A DNA stretch of 64,000 nt from Polaribacter sp. SA4-12 (lineage in GTDB: Bacteria > Bacteroidota > Bacteroidia > Flavobacteriales > Flavobacteriaceae), in assembly GCF_002163675.1 (NCBI RefSeq), contig NZ_CP019334.1:3205501-3269500 (forward strand). The letters run 5' to 3'. The notes under the pieces were generated by a model, which saw only the letters and a list, made by a program, of their open reading frames with translations, had not been told where the DNA came from and searched no databases. The translations under genes were made by a program, and so were the position numbers. Every line of letters starts with the position of its first letter. The stretch's first letter is position 1. Shown piece after piece: positions 53,109-62,464 of the stretch.

Positions 53109-54449
53109 ATGAAGAAAATTACGTTTTTATTAGCTGCAATGATATTATTAGTTTCAGCAAAAACAAATGCGCAAGATGATGCGAAAAGAGAATGTACTAT
53201 AAAGTATAATCTGTTTAAAGGAGATTTCCAATCTAAAAAGTATGAAGAAGCTTATAAGAATTGGATTGTCTTAATGGATGACTGTAAAGATTTATCTGTT
53301 AATATTTATAAATACGGATCTGAATTAGCCGAAGATGTTAAAAAAGATCCTGCTTTAGCAAAAAGAGTTTACGAACAAAGATTGCAATATTTTCCTAAAA
53401 AGAACCCAGCAAAAGTTCACAGTGATTATGCAACTTATTTATCTAAAAATAAATTAGCTTCTGATGATGAGGTTTTTACAATTTTAGAAAAAGCATATAA
53501 TGTAGATCCAACAAAAATGGGAGTAAAGAATTTATATTCTTACTTTCAAGGAGTAACTGATAGAAATAAAGATACAAATCCTCAAAAAGTATTTGATACT
53601 TATGATGATGTATTAGAGCATGTAAGTACAAAATTAGAAGGGTATGCTAAAAAATTAGTTCCTTTATCAGATTCTACAAAGGTTTTAGATAAAAGAGAAA
53701 AAAGAGATAAACATGCCTATACAGTAAACTCTAGAGCGTTAGGTACTGTAGAAAGTGGTTTAGATGCAATTATTTCTGAAATAGCTACTTGTGAACGTTT
53801 AGTTCCATTATATCAAAGAGATTTTGAAGCTAATAAAGAGAATGCTGTTTGGTTAAGAAGAGCTGTATCGAGAATGTTTAGTAAAGGATGTCAAGATGAG
53901 CAAATGTATGAAACGCTTGCAAAAGCATATGCTGAAGCTGCACCTTCTCCTGATTCAAAATCATTTTATGCAGGTATTTTAGAGAAAAATGGAGATGCAA
54001 GTGGAGCAGCTGCAATGAGACAAGAAGCGTTTGATTTAGAAACGGACCCTATAAAGAAAGCAAAATATAAATTAAAATTTGCTTATGCTGCTAAAGCTAG
54101 AGGTCAAAAATCTAGAGCTAGAAGTTTAGCTAGAGAGGCGTTAAGATATAATCCTAATTTTGGTAAAGCATATTTATTAATTGGAAGTTTGTATCAATCT
54201 AGTGTTAAAGGAACTGATTGTGGTAAAGGAGAATTTGAAAAAAGAATGATTTATGCAGCAGCTTTAAGACAAGCTCAAAAAGCAGCAGCTGTTGATCCAA
54301 GTATTTCTTCTGTTGCAGCAAGATATATTAGAAACTATAAAGCAAACTTGCCAAGTCAAAAAGTAATTTTTACTGCAGGTGTTAATCCTGGTAGTAGTTA
54401 CACTATAAAATGTTGGATTGGGGAAACTGTTAGAGTACCCACAAAATAA
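53109..54449 (+). CDS. Exported TPR-like protein
   Basis: 446 residues with signal peptide FLLAAMILLVSAKTNAQ. The rest is helical with TPR-like pairs (FKGDFQSKKYEEAYKNW, KSRARSLAREALRYNPNFGKA, YLLIGSLYQSS), Lys- and Ala-rich. A tail segment (IFTAGVNPGSSYTIKCWIGE) is beta-like. It is probably periplasmic, and its place between an outer-membrane barrel and lptC points to envelope assembly. No precise function is known to me. Confidence 0.85.
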   Translation: MKKITFLLAAMILLVSAKTNAQDDAKRECTIKYNLFKGDFQSKKYEEAYKNWIVLMDDCKDLSVNIYKYGSELAEDVKKDPALAKRVYEQRLQYFPKKNPAKVHSDYATYLSKNKLASDDEVFTILEKAYNVDPTKMGVKNLYSYFQGVTDRNKDTNPQKVFDTYDDVLEHVSTKLEGYAKKLVPLSDSTKVLDKREKRDKHAYTVNSRALGTVESGLDAIISEIATCERLVPLYQRDFEANKENAVWLRRAVSRMFSKGCQDEQMYETLAKAYAEAAPSPDSKSFYAGILEKNGDASGAAAMRQEAFDLETDPIKKAKYKLKFAYAAKARGQKSRARSLAREALRYNPNFGKAYLLIGSLYQSSVKGTDCGKGEFEKRMIYAAALRQAQKAAAVDPSISSVAARYIRNYKANLPSQKVIFTAGVNPGSSYTIKCWIGETVRVPTK

Positions 54450-54453
54450 TTTT

Positions 54454-55014
54454 TTGAAAAACTTAAATAAAATATTACTAAAGAGCATTACTGTACTAAC
54501 AATTACAGTAATGCTTTTTTCTTGCTCTAATAATACGCAAGAAGTTAGAGATTTTTTAGCTTCAAAAAATTTACCAATTGGGGTTGCAAAAGACGCTTTT
54601 CATGTGTATAAAGATTCAGGTAGGATTACTTCAAAATTAATTACACCTTTATTAAATGATTTTAGTAATAGAAAACAACATCCTTACAATGAGTTTCCAG
54701 AAGGAGTGAAAATTATAAATTTTGAAGGAAAAGATTCAGTTACTGTTTCTGGTAATTATGCATTATCTTATTCAAATACTCAGATTTCTGAACTTGTAGG
54801 AAATGTTGTGGTTATAAATCACGCAGAAAATTCTAAATTAGAAACAGAACAACTATTTTGGGATCAGAATACACAATACTTCTTTTCAGAAAAAGCATTC
54901 ACCTTAAGTACTTTAAAAGATACTATTTATGGAGTAGGGTTTGAGAGTAAAGAAGATTTAAGTCAGCATTTGGCTAAAAAAACAATAGGAAGATTAGAAA
55001 CAATAGAAGAATAA
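54454..55014 (+). CDS. lptC: LPS export protein LptC, lipoprotein type
   Basis: 186 residues when started at TTG 54454, 4 bp after the preceding stop. This start gives MKNLNKILLKSITVLTITVM followed by the lipobox LFSCSNN. A longer frame to ATG 54418 overlaps the previous gene and gives a poorer signal. The body shows the LptC beta-jellyroll pattern (DAFHVYKDSGRITSKLITPLLNDF, EGVKIINFEGKDSVTVSGNYALS, NHAENSKLETEQLFWDQ). It carries LPS across the periplasm with LptA/B/F/G. Confidence 0.88.
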   Translation: MKNLNKILLKSITVLTITVMLFSCSNNTQEVRDFLASKNLPIGVAKDAFHVYKDSGRITSKLITPLLNDFSNRKQHPYNEFPEGVKIINFEGKDSVTVSGNYALSYSNTQISELVGNVVVINHAENSKLETEQLFWDQNTQYFFSEKAFTLSTLKDTIYGVGFESKEDLSQHLAKKTIGRLETIEE

Positions 55015-55018
55015 CAAA

Positions 55019-55219
55019 ATGACTAAAATTTGGAAATTTTTTCAGTATGGCTATTTAATAGTAGCAGTAATCTGTTTAATAGAAGGTATCGTTAGATGGA
55101 GTGAAGAGAGAGAAAAAGCGTATATGTTTCTTGGTGCTGCTATTTTTATTACCTTAGTTTTTTTCTTTAAAAGACATTTTAGAAAAAAAGTAGAAAAAAG
55201 AAATAACTTAAATAAATAG
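55019..55219 (+). CDS. Small two-helix membrane protein, 66 aa
   Basis: Two membrane helices (YGYLIVAVICLIEGIVRW and AYMFLGAAIFITLVFFF) and a basic tail (KRHFRKKVEKRNN). It starts 4 bp after lptC and ends 15 bp before the CorC/HlyC gene, so it belongs to the same operon. Function unknown. Confidence 0.82.
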   Translation: MTKIWKFFQYGYLIVAVICLIEGIVRWSEEREKAYMFLGAAIFITLVFFFKRHFRKKVEKRNNLNK

Positions 55220-55234
55220 ATTATAAATTCCTTA

Positions 55235-56500
55235 ATGGAAATTGAAGTCATAATTATAGGTATCTCAATTATCCTTTCCGCATTTTTTTCGGGAATGGAG
55301 ATTGCTTTTGTTTCAGCAAATAAACTACATATTGAATTAGAGAAAAAACGTGAAGGTTTTATTCCTAAAATTTTAAATAGAATTACTCAAAAATCATCAA
55401 AATTTATTACCACAATGTTGGTTGGTAATAATATTTCATTGGTAATTTATAGTTATTATATGGGAGGATTCTTAGTTGATATTCTTCCCCTAAAAAGTTA
55501 TAATGATTTTTCTATACTTCTGATACAAACTATTATTTCTACTGTAGTAATATTAATTACAGCAGAATTTTTACCAAAAACTATTTTTAGAATTTATGCA
55601 AATGAGGTGTTAAAAATGTTTGCAGTTCCTGCTTATCTTTTTTATATTTTATTTCACTTCTTTTCTGAATTCATCACTTTTATATCAGATTTTTTTCTGC
55701 GTGTTTTCTTTAAAACAAATGCAGATGAACAACAGACCGAGTTTAGTAAGGAAGAATTAGGGAACTATATTTCTGAACAATTAGAAACAGGGAATGATAA
55801 TGATCAAGTAGATTCTGAAATTCAGATTTTTCAAAATGCATTAGATTTTCATGATGTAAAAGCTAGGGAAGTTATGGTTCCTAGAACAGAAATTGTTGCA
55901 GTAGAACTACATGAAAAAGTAACGAATCTAAAAAATATATTTATTGACACAGGTTTATCTAAAGTTTTGGTGTATAAATCTTCTTTAGATGATGTAATTG
56001 GTTATGTAAACGCTTTTGAGTTATTTAAGAAACCCAAGACTATTAAATCTATTTTATTACCTGTAGAGATTGTGCCAGAATCTATGATGATAAATGATGT
56101 TTTAAATAGTTTAATGAAAAAAAGAAAAAGTGTTGCTATTGTTGTTGATGAATATGGAGGGACATCTGGTATGATAACTGTAGAAGATATCGTTGAAGAA
56201 TTATTTGGAGAGATTGAAGATGAACATGACAATCAAGAGTTTTTAGAAAAGAAAATATCTGAAAATGAATTTAACTTTTCTGCAAGGTTAGAGGTTGATT
56301 ATCTGAATGAAGAATATAGTTTAAATATTCCTAAATCTGAAGCCTATGAGACTTTAGGAGGGTTTATTATTGAGCATTTAGAAAGTATTCCTAAAGAAAA
56401 TGAAGTGGTTGATATTGGGGATTTCGAAATTAAAATCTTACAAATGAGTAGTGCTAAAATTGAAGAAGTAAGTTTAAAAATAATAAATGAAGATGCTTAA
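55235..56500 (+). CDS. CNNM/CorC (HlyC/TlyC) family membrane protein
   Basis: 421 residues. DUF21 membrane domain (residues 1-185: LSAFFSGMEIAFVSANKLHIELEK, TTMLVGNNISLVIYSYY), a CBS pair (VMVPRTEIVAVEL, KRKSVAIVVDEYGGTSGMITVEDIVEELFGEIEDEHD) and the C-terminal CorC_HlyC transporter-associated domain. Family members act in Mg2+ efflux and, in gliding Bacteroidota, as GldE; the present one is not clearly GldE. Confidence 0.92.
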   Translation: MEIEVIIIGISIILSAFFSGMEIAFVSANKLHIELEKKREGFIPKILNRITQKSSKFITTMLVGNNISLVIYSYYMGGFLVDILPLKSYNDFSILLIQTIISTVVILITAEFLPKTIFRIYANEVLKMFAVPAYLFYILFHFFSEFITFISDFFLRVFFKTNADEQQTEFSKEELGNYISEQLETGNDNDQVDSEIQIFQNALDFHDVKAREVMVPRTEIVAVELHEKVTNLKNIFIDTGLSKVLVYKSSLDDVIGYVNAFELFKKPKTIKSILLPVEIVPESMMINDVLNSLMKKRKSVAIVVDEYGGTSGMITVEDIVEELFGEIEDEHDNQEFLEKKISENEFNFSARLEVDYLNEEYSLNIPKSEAYETLGGFIIEHLESIPKENEVVDIGDFEIKILQMSSAKIEEVSLKIINEDA

Positions 56501-56622
56501 AATTAAGCGATTCATTTATAACTACCTCTATGCCTTTCTACTTGCTACTAATAAGTAGAGAATCGGTTGCAATATTAAAACCCAAATCGTATATTCGCCA
56601 ACTGAAATAAAATAAACGACGT

Positions 56623-58713
56623 ATGGCAGTTTTATCAAAAATTAGAGAACGTTCAATGTTCTTAATAATTATAATTGGATTAGCACTTTTTGCTTTTGTA
56701 TTAGATCCATCTACTTTAGGTGATTTTTTCAATTCAAGTAAAGTTAATGAAGTAGGAGAAATAAATGGAGAATCTATTTCAAGACAAGAGTTTTCTGCAG
56801 AATTAGAGGCTTACAAGCAACAAGCTGGTAGTAGAGTTTCTGAGATGCAAGCAAGTAAAACTGTTTGGGATAATATACTTAGAAAAAAAATCTACCAAAA
56901 TCAATTAACAGAAGCAGGAATCACTGTAGGTGAAGCTGATGTTTGGAATGAGTTGATTAATGCTCCTTCAGTTAAAGGGAGTCCTCAGTTTCAAAATGAA
57001 GCAGGTTTATTTGATGAAGCAAAATTTAAACAATTTTTAGCTGATACAAAAGAGCAGAACACAGAAATGTGGTCAGCTTGGTCTAATTATATGAATCAAA
57101 TTAGAGACAATGCTGAAAGAAATACTTATAATAACTTAGTTGCTGCAGGTCTTGGTGCTTCTTTAAAAGAAGGAGAGTTTCAATATTTCGCAGATAATAG
57201 TAAGTTAAATACTCAGTTTGTATATGTACCTTATACTTCTATAGCAGATAGTTTAGTTACTGTTTCTAAAGGAGAAGTAGAGGCTTATGTTAATAAAAAT
57301 GCAAATAATTTTAAAGTTGACGAATCTAGAGATATCTCTTATGTTAAGTTTAATATTGCTCCAACTACTGATGATGAAAATACTATTAGAGGTGAAGTTT
57401 CTGAGTTTATTACAGATTTTAAAACAGCTTCTAATGATAAAGAATTTTTAAGTGAAAATGATTCTGATACGAATCTTGATGATAACTTTAAATTTGAAAG
57501 CACAGTTAATCAAGTAATCGCTTCAGATATTTTTAAAGGATCTAAAGGAGATGTTTTTGGACCATATAAAGAACAAGGTTATTTTAAAATTTCTAAAATC
57601 ACTGCCGTTACTAAAATGCCAGATTCTGCAAAAGCAAGCCATATTTTAATTCCTTTTGTTGGTTCTCAAAGAACTGCTGCAGATGTAACAAGAACAGAAG
57701 ATGAGGCTAAGAAATTAGCTGATAGTATTTTGAATGTTGTAATAAGAAACAAAAGTAAGTTTGCTAATTTAGCAAAAGACTTTTCTGCGGATAAAGGCTC
57801 TGCTGAAAAAGGTGGTTTTTATGACTGGTTTAACTATACAAGAATGACTCCTGCTTTTAGAGATTTTGTTTTTGAAGGTAAAAATGGAGATATTGGAGTT
57901 GTTAAAACACCATTTGGTTTTCATGTAATTAAAATTGATGGTCAAAAGAACATTCAAACGGCTTTAAAATTAGCAACATTTGGAAGACAAATAGTGGCTT
58001 CTGAAACAACAGAAAACGAAGTTTTTCAAAAAGCAGAGCAATTTGCTTTAGCAACTTCTAAAGATAAAAAGTTCTTTGCATTAGCAAAAGAAAATAAATA
58101 TGTAACTAAACCAGCTATTGGTTTAAAAGTTTTAGATGAAAATGTACCTGGTTTAGGAAATCAAAGACAAATTGTTTCTTGGGCTTTTGGTAAAGACACA
58201 AAACCTGGAGACTTTAAACGTTTTGATTTAGAAGGAAGCCATGTTGTAGCTTTTGTAACTTCTAAAACAGAAAAAGGATTAATGTCTGCTGCTAAAGCAA
58301 CAAGTACTGTAAAACCTATTTTATTGAATCAAAAGAAAGCAAAACTAATTGCTGATAAATTTAATGGAAGTACTTTACAAGATATCGCTACAGAAAATAA
58401 AACCTCTGTTAGAAACGGAAATGGAGTTACTTTAAAAAGTCCTACATTATCTGGAGCAGGATCTGAGCCTAAAGTAGTAGGAGCAATGTTTAATGCAGAA
58501 TTAAATAAAATATATAAAAATATTGAAGGTAATAGAGGTGTGTATGCTTTTAGTGTAACAAGTAAAGAGTTACCAACTGCATTACCAAATTATGAGTCTG
58601 CTAGAAAAGCAATTTCTAAGACTAGAAAAAATAAAACATTTGTAATGTATGAAGCTATTAAGAAAGCTTTAGATGTTCAAGATTACAGAGCAAATTTATA
58701 CGTAGGAAACTAG
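56623..58713 (+). CDS. PpiD/SurA-like membrane-anchored peptidyl-prolyl isomerase
   Basis: 696 residues. One N-terminal helix (MFLIIIIGLALFAFVL), a SurA_N-type chaperone domain (INGESISRQEFSAELEAYKQQ), a PpiC rotamase domain near residues 340-450 (KASHILIPFVG, FANLAKDFSADKGSAEKGGFYDW, TPFGFHVIKIDGQK), and a second degenerate domain after it. It assists outer-membrane protein folding at the periplasmic face. A terminator follows. Confidence 0.94.
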   Translation: MAVLSKIRERSMFLIIIIGLALFAFVLDPSTLGDFFNSSKVNEVGEINGESISRQEFSAELEAYKQQAGSRVSEMQASKTVWDNILRKKIYQNQLTEAGITVGEADVWNELINAPSVKGSPQFQNEAGLFDEAKFKQFLADTKEQNTEMWSAWSNYMNQIRDNAERNTYNNLVAAGLGASLKEGEFQYFADNSKLNTQFVYVPYTSIADSLVTVSKGEVEAYVNKNANNFKVDESRDISYVKFNIAPTTDDENTIRGEVSEFITDFKTASNDKEFLSENDSDTNLDDNFKFESTVNQVIASDIFKGSKGDVFGPYKEQGYFKISKITAVTKMPDSAKASHILIPFVGSQRTAADVTRTEDEAKKLADSILNVVIRNKSKFANLAKDFSADKGSAEKGGFYDWFNYTRMTPAFRDFVFEGKNGDIGVVKTPFGFHVIKIDGQKNIQTALKLATFGRQIVASETTENEVFQKAEQFALATSKDKKFFALAKENKYVTKPAIGLKVLDENVPGLGNQRQIVSWAFGKDTKPGDFKRFDLEGSHVVAFVTSKTEKGLMSAAKATSTVKPILLNQKKAKLIADKFNGSTLQDIATENKTSVRNGNGVTLKSPTLSGAGSEPKVVGAMFNAELNKIYKNIEGNRGVYAFSVTSKELPTALPNYESARKAISKTRKNKTFVMYEAIKKALDVQDYRANLYVGN

Positions 58714-58737
58714 GTTAAGTTTTATATAAAATATTAA

Positions 58738-58770
58738 ATCCGTTCAAATTTATTTGAACGGATTTTTTTT
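58738..58770 (+). terminator. Terminator after the PpiD-like gene
   Basis: ATCCGTTCAAA-TTTA-TTTGAACGGAT followed by TTTTTTT. Confidence 0.94.
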
Positions 58771-58867
58771 GCTCTAATTTTAAGGTAACTGTGCTTTCAT
58801 AATTGTAATTTAAAGTTATCTATCGTTTTTACTATAAGTAATGTAAATAGCAGGTTAGTTTAGCTCT

Positions 58868-59060
58868 GATTAACTCGGCTTTAATATTGTCTTTGAGTGG
58901 TTGAATGCTTCGCATTTGAAGCATTTGTTTGAGCTCTTCTTATTATGCTGAACTCGATTTAGAATCTGTTACAATAATGAAATTACTTTTTAAAAGAGAG
59001 CGATGCTGAAATAAATACAGCATAAGAAAAAAGCGAGTGCGGAAAGCAGGAAATTGCTAC
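58868..59060 (+). repeat. Structured dispersed repeat, copy 2
   Basis: Bases 58925-59060 match 3602-3740 at about 90 percent, including the inner stem TTATGCTGAA ... CAGCATAAGAAAAAAG and the end GAAAGCAGGAAATTGCTAC. Upstream, TTTAGCTCTGATTAACTCGG corresponds to TCTAGCCCTGATTGAACGG of copy 1, but copy 2 has an extra 35-40 bases with a small GAATGCTTCGCATTTG hairpin. Like copy 1 it lies between convergent genes (PpiD-like and rho). The rest of the 405-bp gap holds the two terminators and nothing else I recognise. Confidence 0.75.
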
Positions 59061-59065
59061 CAATA

Positions 59066-59098
59066 AAAAAACCTTTCTGATTTCTCAAAAAGGTTTTA
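59066..59098 (-). terminator. Terminator after rho
   Basis: AAAACCTTT ... AAAGGTTTT stem with a 13-15 base loop and a T-run on the minus strand, 20 bp past the rho stop codon. Confidence 0.8.
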
Positions 59099-59118
59099 TT
59101 TATATTCTAAAGGTTATT

Positions 59119-60882
59119 CTAACCATTCATAGAGATTAAGAACTCGTCATTGTTTTTAGAGAACTTAATTCTATCATTGATAAATTCCATTGCTTCAATA
59201 GGATTCATATCTGCAAGATATTTACGTAATACCCACATTCTTTGAACCGTTTTAGCGTCTAATAATAAATCATCACGTCTTGTAGAAGATTTAATTAAAT
59301 CGATAGCTGGATAAATTCTTCTATTAGAAATATTTCTATCTAATTGAAGTTCCATATTACCTGTTCCTTTAAATTCTTCGAAGATTACTTCGTCCATTTT
59401 AGAACCAGTTTCTGTAAGTGCAGTTGCAATAATGGTTAAAGAACCACCGTTTTCAATATTTCTTGCAGCTCCAAAGAACCGTTTTGGTTTGTGTAATGCA
59501 TTTGCATCGATACCACCAGAAAGTATTTTTCCTGATGCTGGTGCAACTGTATTGTATGCTCTAGCCAAACGTGTAATTGAGTCTAAAAGAATAACAACAT
59601 CATGCCCACATTCTACCAAACGTTTTGCTTTTTCTAAAACAATGTTTGCCACTTTTACATGTTTGTCTGCAGGTTCATCAAAAGTAGATGCTACAACTTC
59701 TCCACGAACATTTCGTTTCATGTCTGTAACCTCTTCCGGACGTTCATCAATTAGTAAAACAATTTGATATACTTCGGGATGGTTTGCTGCAATTGCATTT
59801 GCAACATCCTTTAATAACATGGTTTTACCAGTTTTGGGTTGTGCTACAATCATACCACGTTGCCCTTTTCCTAAAGGAGAAAATAAATCGATAATCCTTG
59901 TTGATAAAGAACTTCCTTTTTCTGCTAAATTAAATTTTTCTTGAGGAAATAATGGTGTTAAATGTTCAAAAGCAACACGATCTCTAACTAAGTTAGGGTT
60001 TAATCCGTTTATTTTTGAAACTCTAATTAAAGGAAAATATTTTTCACCTTCTTTTGGTGGACGAACATTTCCTCTAACTGTATCACCAGTTTTTAAACCA
60101 AATAATTTAATTTGTGATTGAGATACATAAATATCATCTGGAGACGATAAATAATTATAATCAGAAGAACGTAAGAAACCATAACCATCAGGCATCATTT
60201 CTAAAACACCTTCACTTTCAATAATACCATCAAATTCGAAGTCAGGATCTCTATATCTGTTGGTAGATTTGTTACCATTATTTCTATTAGAGTTACTTTT
60301 TTCTCTATTTTGGTTATTCTCTTTTGGTCTATTCTTGGTATTTGGCTGAGAATTATTTTGATTGTTCTGCTGATTTTTATGTTGCGGTTTATTAGGTTTG
60401 TTTGCAGGTTTTTGTTCTTGCTTTTCAATCCTAGGCATAGGTGCTACAGTATCTTTACCTACTTCAGTCTTTTCGTCTGTCTTTGCTTCAGCTTCTTTAG
60501 CTACAACTTTCCTTGGATTTGGTTTTTTTCTTGGGTTTGGTTTTTGTTGTGGTAATTTTTCTTGCTTTGGCTCTTCTGCAATTGTTTCTGCAGGTTTTTC
60601 TGTAATTGGTTCTACGATTGTTTTTACAATTGTAGCTTCACTTGTTACATTGGTTGTTACAGGAGTTTTAGAAACTCTTTTTCTTTTAGGCTTTTCTGTC
60701 TTTGGTTTCAATTCAGGTGTAGTAGAAGTTGAAGTTACTACAGGGTTTGCAGCCTGTGTATCTAAAATTTGATACACTAAATCTAATTTTTTAAGTTGAC
60801 TCGTCTTTTTAAGACCAATAGATTTTGCAATTACCTGTAAATCAGCAAGTGTTTTTGCTTTTAGTTCTGAGATTTCGAACAT
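59119..60882 (-). CDS. rho: Transcription termination factor Rho with a long disordered N-terminal insertion
   Basis: 587 residues. Rho N-terminal domain (residues 1-45: [20 protein letters not shown]), then about 160 residues of low-complexity insertion, first Pro/Thr/Lys-rich and then Asn/Gln-rich ([18 protein letters not shown]), the cold-shock RNA-binding domain ([21 protein letters not shown]), and the hexameric ATPase with Walker [15 protein letters not shown], Walker [17 protein letters not shown] and the Q/R loops. E. coli Rho has 419 residues; the excess is the insertion. Divergent from the DUF4293 gene. Confidence 0.97.
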   Translation of the reverse strand: MFEISELKAKTLADLQVIAKSIGLKKTSQLKKLDLVYQILDTQAANPVVTSTSTTPELKPKTEKPKRKRVSKTPVTTNVTSEATIVKTIVEPITEKPAETIAEEPKQEKLPQQKPNPRKKPNPRKVVAKEAEAKTDEKTEVGKDTVAPMPRIEKQEQKPANKPNKPQHKNQQNNQNNSQPNTKNRPKENNQNREKSNSNRNNGNKSTNRYRDPDFEFDGIIESEGVLEMMPDGYGFLRSSDYNYLSSPDDIYVSQSQIKLFGLKTGDTVRGNVRPPKEGEKYFPLIRVSKINGLNPNLVRDRVAFEHLTPLFPQEKFNLAEKGSSLSTRIIDLFSPLGKGQRGMIVAQPKTGKTMLLKDVANAIAANHPEVYQIVLLIDERPEEVTDMKRNVRGEVVASTFDEPADKHVKVANIVLEKAKRLVECGHDVVILLDSITRLARAYNTVAPASGKILSGGIDANALHKPKRFFGAARNIENGGSLTIIATALTETGSKMDEVIFEEFKGTGNMELQLDRNISNRRIYPAIDLIKSSTRRDDLLLDAKTVQRMWVLRKYLADMNPIEAMEFINDRIKFSKNNDEFLISMNG

Positions 60883-61053
60883 TCGTTATATGTTAAGTTA
60901 AATTGTAAACCTTAATTATGTAAGATTAATTATAATATTTTTAGATTTTTTGTATTGTATATAGTACTATACAATTTTCAATGTGCGGTTATTATATTAC
61001 AAATATATACAAAATTTTTAAGTTTTAGGTTTTCTTTTTAAAAAAGAAAGTCC

Positions 61054-61061
61054 TACTTTTG
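61054..61061 (+). promoter_or_regulatory. -7 box of the DUF4293 gene
   Basis: TACTTTTG fits TAnnTTTG, 17 bp before the ATG at 61079. Confidence 0.6.
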
Positions 61062-61078
61062 TAAACCTATTTTTTAAG

Positions 61079-61510
61079 ATGATTCAGAGAATACAGAGTA
61101 TTTATTTATTAATAGCAACTGCAGTTTCTGGAGGTTTAATATTTGTGTTCAATTTATGGAACAATCTTAAAGAAGATATTTTTGCATTGGATTTATTTAC
61201 GAGAGAATCTTTTCTTTTAAAAGTAATTCCTATGTTATTTTTGCTTTCTGCTATTGTATCATTTTTAGATATTTTTTTATTTAAAAATAGAAAGTTACAA
61301 TTTGTAGTTGGGCGCCTAGTAATTTTGATCAATCTCTTTTTATTAGGATTATTGATTTATGTATCTCTAACGCTACCTGGAGAAGTTTCGATTTCGGAGA
61401 AAGGTATTGGGATGTTCTTACCGATTTTAGTTGTTTTGCTTATTGTTTTGGCAAATAAGGCTATTAAAAAGGATGAAGATCTTGTGAAATCTGTAGATAG
61501 ATTGCGATAA
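61079..61510 (+). CDS. DUF4293 family membrane protein
   Basis: 143 residues with four membrane helices (about 7-26, 47-66, 76-100 and 112-129). MIQRIQSIYLLIATAVSGGL and KNRKLQFVVGRLVILINLFLLG are the family pattern. DUF4293 genes typically sit beside rho in Bacteroidota, as here. Function unknown. Confidence 0.9.
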   Translation: MIQRIQSIYLLIATAVSGGLIFVFNLWNNLKEDIFALDLFTRESFLLKVIPMLFLLSAIVSFLDIFLFKNRKLQFVVGRLVILINLFLLGLLIYVSLTLPGEVSISEKGIGMFLPILVVLLIVLANKAIKKDEDLVKSVDRLR

Positions 61511-61542
61511 ACCTATCATATTAGTCTATTTTAGTGCGAAAT

Positions 61543-61572
61543 AAAAACCGAGAATTTACTTCTCGGTTTTTT
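61543..61572 (+). terminator. Terminator after the DUF4293 gene
   Basis: AAAACCGAGAA-TTTAC-TTCTCGGTTTT followed by TT. Confidence 0.92.
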
Positions 61573-61692
61573 GTTTTTATATTCTTTAGAGGATAAAAAT
61601 GAATACAAGTTTTTATTTGTACTTTTAATCAATATAGATTTAAAAATCTGTAATTCTCAAACACCTTATAGTCAGTTGTTTAATTATTTCGT

Positions 61693-61788
61693 CTCACTGA
61701 AAACAGTGAGAAGTCTCACCATTTTCAGTGAGACGAAAATTTCACTGAAAATGGGGGTTGCATAATCTTAATAGGTACTCTAAATTTG
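61693..61788 (+). promoter_or_regulatory. Double-palindrome promoter, copy B (upstream of the NarL-type response regulator)
   Basis: Palindrome 1 CTCACTGAAAACAGTGAG at 61693-61710 (perfect), palindrome 2 CTCACCATTTTCAGTGAG at 61715-61732 (two changes in the left arm), half-site TTCACTGAAAA at 61741-61751, -33 TTG at 61758-61760, and -7 TAAATTTG at 61781-61788. Spacings equal those of copy A at 40205-40300. The regulator ATG follows 10 bp after the -7 box, so the leader is very short. A protein of this type might bind its own promoter. Confidence 0.85.
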
Positions 61789-61798
61789 TAAAGTAAAA

Positions 61799-62464
61799 AT
61801 GAAAGAAAAGATATACGTTCACGTAGCTGATGATCATAAAATATTGATTGAAGGTATCATAGCTGTAATAAATACTGATAAAGAAATTGAGATTAAAGGA
61901 TATTCTTTAACAGGACAAGAAGTAATTGATTGGTTTAGTAAAAAAGGAAATTCTGCTGATGTTTTAATATTAGATATTACAATGCCAGTTTTAGATGGTT
62001 TTGATGTTTTAAAACACTTTAAGAAAAAGAAAATAGACCAAAAAGTTATAATATTATCTAGTTATGATGATCTTAAAATTGTTCAAGAAGTTTTAAATCT
62101 CGGTTGTAAAGGTTACATCTCTAAAAACAGTGCAGGAGAGCATATAGTAAATGCAATTAAAACTGTTGCAAAAGGGGAGCAATATTTTAGTACAGATATT
62201 CAAAGTATGTTACTAAAATCAATATCAGGTCAAATGGTTCCGCAAGGAGAAATGCCAGACAAGTTCTTGTTAGATAGTTTAACAGAAAGAGAGCTTGATG
62301 TACTGAAATTAATTACTAAAGAATACAGCACTATAGAAATGGCTGATTTAATGAATCTTAGTACTAATACAGTAGAAACATATAGAAAGAGTTTGTTAAA
62401 AAAATTAAATGTAAAAAATGCAGTAGGATTAGCAATGTATGCAGTGAAAAACAAAATAGTATAG
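61799..62464 (+). CDS. NarL/FixJ-type response regulator (REC plus LuxR HTH)
   Basis: 221 residues. Receiver domain residues 5-125 with the acidic pair Asp11-Asp12, phospho-acceptor Asp59 in VLILDITMPVLDG, and Lys in GCKGYISKNSAGEH. The LuxR-type helix-turn-helix is in residues 160-217 (LLDSLTERELDVLKLITKEY, TNTVETYRKSLLKKLNVKNA). It is followed by a lipoprotein gene and a TPR protein; in this phylum such regulators are often paired with TPR-containing sensor kinases, so the truncated gene at the window edge may be the partner. Confidence 0.95.
   Translation: MKEKIYVHVADDHKILIEGIIAVINTDKEIEIKGYSLTGQEVIDWFSKKGNSADVLILDITMPVLDGFDVLKHFKKKKIDQKVIILSSYDDLKIVQEVLNLGCKGYISKNSAGEHIVNAIKTVAKGEQYFSTDIQSMLLKSISGQMVPQGEMPDKFLLDSLTERELDVLKLITKEYSTIEMADLMNLSTNTVETYRKSLLKKLNVKNAVGLAMYAVKNKIV

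Noticed and set aside
60310..60772. Plus-strand frames opposite rho, rich in Phe, Ser, Val and Gly
   Set aside because: They are the mirror image of the low-complexity insertion of Rho; long frames arise there because the insertion avoids codons that would give stops on the other strand.
61571..61765. 64-codon plus-strand frame before the NarL-type regulator
   Set aside because: It runs through the palindromic operator and has no ribosome site or family pattern; the region is better explained as a promoter.
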